Source: Bacteroidales bacterium (lineage in GTDB: Bacteria; Bacteroidota; Bacteroidia; Bacteroidales; Tenuifilaceae). From it: a DNA stretch of 64,000 bases. The notes beneath the pieces are model-generated. The model did not search any database. It worked only from the letters and a program-made list of their open reading frames with translations, and was not told where the DNA came from. The first letter of the stretch is position 1, and every line of letters begins with the position of its first letter. The DNA lies in assembly GCA_020636845.1 (NCBI GenBank), contig JACJXD010000005.1, positions 1 through 64,000 on the forward strand, given 5' to 3'. Both the position numbers and the translations under genes were made by a program. Below are positions 59,967-64,000 of the stretch, in pieces.

Positions 59967-60671
59967 ATGGCAATGGTAAAAAGTTTCATTAGCAAAAAGG
60001 AGTTGCATAAGAGCAGTGCGATTATGGGACGTGAAATACGAGAGGAAATATTTAACTTAATTAAAATTGATTTTCCGGATTTTTCGGCTGACGATTATAT
60101 TTCTATAGACGAGTTGAATCGGTATAGGCGAATTTTTATATCGCAGTTAGTGGAACAGGAGAAGGGCGAATTGGAAGCCATCGACTTGGATGTGGTTAAT
60201 GCCATTAGGAATAATTCTATCCTGTCGGAAAATATTGAGGATACGATTGATTCTAAATTTACCTTTGGGCAGCACGTCGCCGATAAAATTGCTACCTTCG
60301 GAGGTAGTTGGACTTTCATTTTCATATTCTTGTCCATTCTATTCTCTTGGATGATAATTAACGTTTGGATATTGGTTACCAAGCCATTCGATCCTTACCC
60401 TTTTATTCTTTTGAATTTATTTCTTTCTTGCATTGCAGCAATTCAAGCTCCGATTATTATGATGAGTCAGAACAGGCAGGAGCAGAAAGATAGAATTAAG
60501 GCAGAAAACGATTATAAAATTAACCTTAAAGCGGAGTTAGAAATTAAGCTTATTAGCGAGAAAATTGACCACTTACTGGTAAATCAGAATAAAAAGTTAA
60601 TGGAATTTCAGGAGTTGCAAATCGATTACCTGGAAGATTTGATGAACAGGGTAAAGGGGAATAAGCAATAA
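59967..60671 (+). CDS. DUF1003 membrane protein
   Basis: This 234-residue protein has a soluble N-terminal half, then the DUF1003 core. The core begins FTFGQHVADKIATFGGSWTF and contains two TM helices (about 117-140 and 147-170, with LNLFLSCIAAIQAPIIMMSQ and NRQEQKDRIKAENDYKIN). A coiled-coil C-terminal helix follows. The function of DUF1003 proteins is unknown; some have been linked to membrane or magnesium stress but nothing here is specific. It has its own downstream terminator. Confidence 0.88.
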   Translation: MAMVKSFISKKELHKSSAIMGREIREEIFNLIKIDFPDFSADDYISIDELNRYRRIFISQLVEQEKGELEAIDLDVVNAIRNNSILSENIEDTIDSKFTFGQHVADKIATFGGSWTFIFIFLSILFSWMIINVWILVTKPFDPYPFILLNLFLSCIAAIQAPIIMMSQNRQEQKDRIKAENDYKINLKAELEIKLISEKIDHLLVNQNKKLMEFQELQIDYLEDLMNRVKGNKQ

Positions 60672-60683
60672 TTGCAAAGAATC

Positions 60684-60711
60684 AAAAAAGTCCGATTTCT
60701 CGGACTTTTTT
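60684..60711. terminator. Bidirectional intrinsic terminator
   Basis: The perfect 12-bp stem AAAAAAGTCCGA/TCGGACTTTTTT with a TTTC loop sits between the DUF1003 gene and the opposite-strand tRNA-His and serves both. Confidence 0.88.
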
Positions 60712-60712
60712 G

Positions 60713-60787
60713 GGTGGAAGATGGGACTTGAACCCACGGCCCCCAGATCCACAATCTGGTGCTCTAACCAACTGAGCTACATCCACC
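60713..60787 (-). tRNA. tRNA-His (GTG anticodon)
   Basis: The minus strand folds into a cloverleaf with acceptor GTGGATG/CTTCCAC (one T-T mismatch), D-arm AGCTCAGTTGGTTAGAGC, anticodon stem CCAGA/TCTGG around TTGTGGA (anticodon GTG) and T-arm GTGGG-TTCAAGT-CCCAT. A G at position -1 opposite discriminator C73, the identity element of tRNA-His, is encoded in the DNA. CCA is not encoded. Confidence 0.95.
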
Positions 60788-60918
60788 ATCAAATGCGGCT
60801 GCAAAGATATACCAAAATTTCATAATTGCAAAAAATAATTGTGCGGATGCCAATGTAGAGTATTGCTCTCGTTAGTAGTATTTTTTTGAATATCTTAGCT
60901 AAAAAGTAGAACTATACC

Positions 60919-62226
60919 ATGAGTCTATTTAAGGTGAACAATACTAGAGCGTTGCAGTACTTTCAGGTGATTCGCTTTCTAGGTATGTTTACCATAGGTA
61001 TAGCCATGGTAAAATTGTCGCTTTCGAATAAGCAGATTGGCTACTACGAGTTGGTGTTATTCATTTCGTCCGTGTTATCGATGTTTTGGATCACGGGAAT
61101 TATTCAAACATTGTTACCGCTATTTGGGGCTTCGGCTTCCAACGAAAAGCCAAGGTTCATTTTCAATGCGTTTTTGGTAGTTCTCGGGTATGCCATTGTA
61201 ACGTTTTTATTAGGATTATTTTTTAGAGTGCCACTTTCGAATCTTTTAGGTTTTAAAAATTTCCCTTTTTACACCTTGGCATTGGTTTACTTGGCGTTGA
61301 ATTCCATTGCCTCCTTGGTGGAGTATATCTACTTGCTTCATAACGAAGCAAAAAAAATAGTTGTGTATGGAGCGGCGGTTTTTGGTTTTCAAATATTGTG
61401 CGTTATTGCTCCGCTTTTTGTAAGACTCGACGTGTACTATTCGGTTGCCGGATTGCTATTGGCTACATTTGTCAGGGTTGCCTGGCTTTTAGCGTTACTT
61501 TTTCGATATTCGACATTTAAGTTTGATAAGGCGATTTTTAAAAAGTTATTTTCGAGTAGTTTACCGTTATCGCTAAAGTATTTGGTAAGCAGTTCGGGCG
61601 TTTATATCGATCAGGCAATTGTTACCGGTTTTTTCGATTCTTCAACCTTTGCCGTTTACCGGTTTGGCGCGAGGGAAATACCCTTGGTAACATTGCTAAC
61701 GGTTGGTCTAAGCAATTCGTTAATGCCTGAAATAGGAAATCCTAGCGCATTAAAAGTCTCTCTCGAGAAGTTAAAGGTAGAATCCCGAAAGTTAATGCAC
61801 CTTCTTTTCCCCATTTCAATGATAGCAATATTGCTTAGTAAACCATTGTTCCCGTTGATTTTTAGCAGCGATTTTGCCGATAGCGCTAAAATATTTGCAA
61901 TATATTCGTTGCTGATTGTAAGTCGCAGCATTTTTCCGCAGACCGTTACCATGGGGTTAAATCGAACCAAGGTCATTTTGCTGGCATCCATAGTGGAGAT
62001 GCTTTTGAATATACTGCTTAGCTTGTTTTTAATTCGCTATTGGGGCATAGAAGGAGTAGCAATGGCTACCGTAATAGTCTATCTGGCCGAAAAGGTATTT
62101 TTAGCAGCGTATAATAAATTTTACCTAAAAATTTCTCCGTCAGAATACATTGCACTGAAGCCTTACTTTATTTATAGTTTGTTAATCTTAACAGTTTACA
62201 CTTGTGTAAGATTCGCATTGTTTTGA
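60919..62226 (+). CDS. Oligosaccharide flippase (MOP/Wzx-like)
   Basis: The 435-residue polytopic protein has about twelve TM helices and the look of a polysaccharide-biosynthesis flippase: FQVIRFLGMFTIGIAMVKL at the N-terminus, FSSSLPLSLKYLVSSSGVYI in the middle, and SRSIFPQTVTMGLNRTKVI near helix 10. It would move lipid-linked glycans across the inner membrane. No other glycan genes are adjacent, so substrate is unknown. Its 3' end lies 32 bp before the AlkD-like start. Confidence 0.88.
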   Translation: MSLFKVNNTRALQYFQVIRFLGMFTIGIAMVKLSLSNKQIGYYELVLFISSVLSMFWITGIIQTLLPLFGASASNEKPRFIFNAFLVVLGYAIVTFLLGLFFRVPLSNLLGFKNFPFYTLALVYLALNSIASLVEYIYLLHNEAKKIVVYGAAVFGFQILCVIAPLFVRLDVYYSVAGLLLATFVRVAWLLALLFRYSTFKFDKAIFKKLFSSSLPLSLKYLVSSSGVYIDQAIVTGFFDSSTFAVYRFGAREIPLVTLLTVGLSNSLMPEIGNPSALKVSLEKLKVESRKLMHLLFPISMIAILLSKPLFPLIFSSDFADSAKIFAIYSLLIVSRSIFPQTVTMGLNRTKVILLASIVEMLLNILLSLFLIRYWGIEGVAMATVIVYLAEKVFLAAYNKFYLKISPSEYIALKPYFIYSLLILTVYTCVRFALF

Positions 62227-62258
62227 TAAATGCAGTAAATTTGTTCAAAATAATTGAC

Positions 62259-62921
62259 ATGACAACTCTTGTTAAGATACAGGAAATAAAGGCGTTGATT
62301 AAACATCGGATGAATGGCGAAGTTGCCGAAAACATGCGGTTGGCAGGAATTGTTTACAAGGTGAACTACGGAGTTTCTATTCCGGAGTTAAGGGAAATTG
62401 CACAGCAATATGTTGGCGACCACGATCTGGCTTTGGAACTTTTCAAGGAGGATATTAGGGAGTGTAAAATTATAGCGTCGCTTATTGACGATCCTGCTAA
62501 GGTTACAGGTGAACAAATTGATAGTTGGTCTGAAGATTTTGACAATCCTGAAATAGTGGAGCAGGCTTGCAGCAACCTTATTTGGAAGTCGAAGTATGCT
62601 CTTTCGCGAAGTATAGAGTGGTGTATTAGCGGGAACGAGTTGTTGCGAAAAGCGGGAATGCTAATTATTGGCCGAAATGCTTCCGACGAGTCGTTAAACG
62701 ATAAAATATTTGAGCCTTACGTTGATATTTTTGGTAACATGGCCGACGAAGTTACCGATGTTTACCAATCGGCAATGCTATATGCTCTTCGAGGAATTGC
62801 CAAACGCAACGACGGGTTGCGACAGAAGGTGGTAGAGTTATGCAATTCCATGTCCGAGTCCGAAAACGAGTTGGCTGCATGGATTGCCAACGAACTTCTA
62901 TACGAGTTTGTTGAGTCATAA
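62259..62921 (+). CDS. DNA alkylation repair (AlkD-like) HEAT-repeat protein
   Basis: The ATG at 62259 (MTTLVKIQEIKALIKHRMNG) gives 220 residues; an earlier in-frame ATG overlaps the flippase gene and is less likely. The protein is built of HEAT-like helical pairs, with GVSIPELREIAQQY, CKIIASLIDDPAKVTGEQID and NPEIVEQACSNLIWKSK. AlkD proteins excise alkylated bases using Trp and Asp residues in a concave DNA-binding face. Catalytic assignment for this divergent member is uncertain. Confidence 0.82.
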   Translation: MTTLVKIQEIKALIKHRMNGEVAENMRLAGIVYKVNYGVSIPELREIAQQYVGDHDLALELFKEDIRECKIIASLIDDPAKVTGEQIDSWSEDFDNPEIVEQACSNLIWKSKYALSRSIEWCISGNELLRKAGMLIIGRNASDESLNDKIFEPYVDIFGNMADEVTDVYQSAMLYALRGIAKRNDGLRQKVVELCNSMSESENELAAWIANELLYEFVES

Positions 62922-63006
62922 ACACTGCCGGATTGTCAGACATTCCTTTCGGCATAAATATTGACTTTGTCTAGTAAAAATCAATGAAAATAATTTTTTT
63001 AGAATT

Positions 63007-63759
63007 ATGAATACATTTAAATCATCGAATCCTGCACTTTCGCAGAGAGTTTTTGATCGTAGCCGTCAGTATGCTTCTTCGGAGGTGATGACCTACAAAG
63101 GTACCATGAATAAAACCATGCTGCTTTTAGCGTTGGTGTTTTTGGGGGCAGCATATACATGGCGGGTTTATTTCGAAAGTTTAACGCCACAGTCGGTTTA
63201 CACATGGATGTTGGTAGGAGGTATAGGCGGCTTTATAACTTCGTTGGTAGTAATTTTTGCACCAAAAACGTCACCATATACTGCTCCAATATATTCAGCG
63301 TTGGAAGGTATATTCCTAGGCGGATTATCGGCTTTCTTTGCAGCCTCTTATGGTGCAGGAATTGTAATTCAGGCTGTTGGATTAACTTTTGCAACATTCT
63401 TTTTAATGTTATTGGCATTTCGTACCGGTGTAATTAAGGTAACCAACCGTTTTCGCAGGGTTGTGCTAGCAGCAACAGGTGCCATAGCCCTTACTTACTT
63501 GGTTTCTTTAATATTGAGTTTTTTCAATATCAATATAGGTTTCATATATAGCGGCGGAACATTTGGTATAGTGTTTAGCTTAATTGTAATAGCCGTTGCA
63601 GCGCTTAATATCTTAATGGATTTGGATTTTATAGAACGTTCCACGGCAATGGGTGCTCCGAAGTTTATGGAATGGTATGGTGCTTTTGGTTTAATGGTAA
63701 CGCTCGTTTGGCTTTACATTGAATTTTTAAGATTGCTAGCACGTGTTTCGCGAAAATAA
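63007..63759 (+). CDS. Bax inhibitor-1/YccA-family membrane protein
   Basis: This 250-residue protein has a soluble N-terminus of about 35 residues and seven TM helices. Typical segments are GTMNKTMLLLALVFLGAAYT, PIYSALEGIFLGGLSAFFAA, FRRVVLAATGAIALTYLVSL and the family-type end MDLDFIERSTAMGAPKFMEW. Family members are membrane proteins linked to calcium leak and protease regulation (YccA binds FtsH). Role in this organism is unknown. Confidence 0.93.
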   Translation: MNTFKSSNPALSQRVFDRSRQYASSEVMTYKGTMNKTMLLLALVFLGAAYTWRVYFESLTPQSVYTWMLVGGIGGFITSLVVIFAPKTSPYTAPIYSALEGIFLGGLSAFFAASYGAGIVIQAVGLTFATFFLMLLAFRTGVIKVTNRFRRVVLAATGAIALTYLVSLILSFFNINIGFIYSGGTFGIVFSLIVIAVAALNILMDLDFIERSTAMGAPKFMEWYGAFGLMVTLVWLYIEFLRLLARVSRK

Positions 63760-63774
63760 TTAATGGGTAAAGGT

Positions 63775-63804
63775 TTGATATTTAAATATTAGTTAATATC
63801 TTTG
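63775..63804 (+). promoter_or_regulatory. Promoter of rpmE2
   Basis: TTG (63775-63777), exactly 19 bp, then TATCTTTG (63797-63804): a consensus-like Bacteroidota promoter. The leader to the ATG at 63878 is about 65 nt. Confidence 0.7.
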
Positions 63805-63877
63805 CAAGCCATTTTAAGCATGATTGAATTTGCTTAACAGTTAAAGACAAATAAGTTACTAAATAAGTATAAACAAA

Positions 63878-64000
63878 ATGAAACAGGGAATACATCCAAA
63901 GAATTACCGACTGGTGGCATTCAAGGACATGTCGAACGAGCATGTTTTTATCACCAAATCGGCTGTTAATACAAAGGAAACCATCAAACTTGATGGCGTT
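63878..64000 (+). CDS. rpmE2: 50S ribosomal protein L31 type B, N-terminal part (runs off the window)
   Basis: Forty-one codons are visible, beginning MKQGIHPKNYRLVAFKDMSN and continuing EHVFITKSAVNTKETIKLDG. The 'HPxNYRLVxFKDMSNxxxFxxKSxxxTxET' pattern is that of type B L31, the form without the zinc Cys pair, and it is the usual L31 of Bacteroidota. The C-terminal half lies beyond the window. Confidence 0.95.
   Translation, partial: MKQGIHPKNYRLVAFKDMSNEHVFITKSAVNTKETIKLDGV

Noticed and set aside
1..64000. CRISPR array
   Set aside because: No regularly spaced direct repeats of 24-40 bp were seen. The only periodic array (6466-6572) has a 21-bp period without spacer-like unique segments.

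Overview
The window is an AT-rich bacterial chromosome segment that is almost certainly from the phylum Bacteroidota, probably class Bacteroidia. Evidence includes Por/type IX secretion sorting domains (an S8 protease and a CHU_C-type surface protein), promoters of the Bacteroidota form TTG-N19/20-TAnnTTTG at several genes, a RibBA fusion, an ECF sigma factor coupled to a one-TM anti-sigma/beta-barrel protein, and DUF4290. Most of the window is ordinary housekeeping sequence. The accessory DNA lies at roughly 1-6750, 32500-36200 and 38800-40200.

Layout. 1-4229: a type I restriction locus. The start of hsdS runs leftward off the window edge, a complete tyrosine recombinase is divergent from it, and hsdR follows; this is the architecture of invertible specificity loci. 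4347-6827: a hipBA toxin-antitoxin pair with a palindromic operator, a 21-bp phased T-tract array, and tRNA-Met. A 14-bp near-copy of the tRNA 3' end lies on the far side of hipBA, so this may be a small tRNA-targeted island. 7098-13796: an envelope and metabolism run on the plus strand (START-like protein, LptF/G permease, two glycosyltransferases, ribBA, fmt). 13791-16283: panB, an RluA-type pseudouridine synthase and a LysM glucosaminidase on the minus strand. 16736-18667: dnaK. 18771-28017: a MORN-repeat protein, a secreted subtilase, then xseA and xseB separated by two paralogous TPR histidine kinases.

28116-32157 holds an adenylate cyclase with a degenerate receiver domain, cytidine deaminase, and an aspartase fused to an N-terminal cyclic-nucleotide-binding-type domain. 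32537-36168 is the most system-like accessory locus. A 35-residue single-TM peptide and a trypsin-fold protein whose catalytic His appears replaced are transcribed away from a large STAND/NACHT-type NTPase, with promoters for both directions in the 305-bp gap between them. It resembles known bacterial STAND defence or signalling loci but is not one I can name.

36147-38738: a BadF-type sugar kinase and an oligopeptide-binding lipoprotein. 38800-40180: a decayed IS110-family element. 40301-47537: kdsB and a T9SS surface protein, then pcrA, a DUF4290 gene, murA (Asp in place of the catalytic Cys) and a small hypothetical gene. 47904-53067, all minus strand: a sigma-54 response regulator without a DNA-binding domain, a Ppx/GppA phosphatase, an HD phosphohydrolase and a NatAB-like ABC exporter. 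53488-64000: a large ABCG-like protein with a TTG start, the ECF sigma/anti-sigma pair, a lipoprotein serpin, a DUF1003 protein, tRNA-His, a flippase, an AlkD-like protein, a Bax-inhibitor-1 family protein, and the start of ribosomal protein L31 type B.

All functions are read from motifs recognised by eye; no database search was run.
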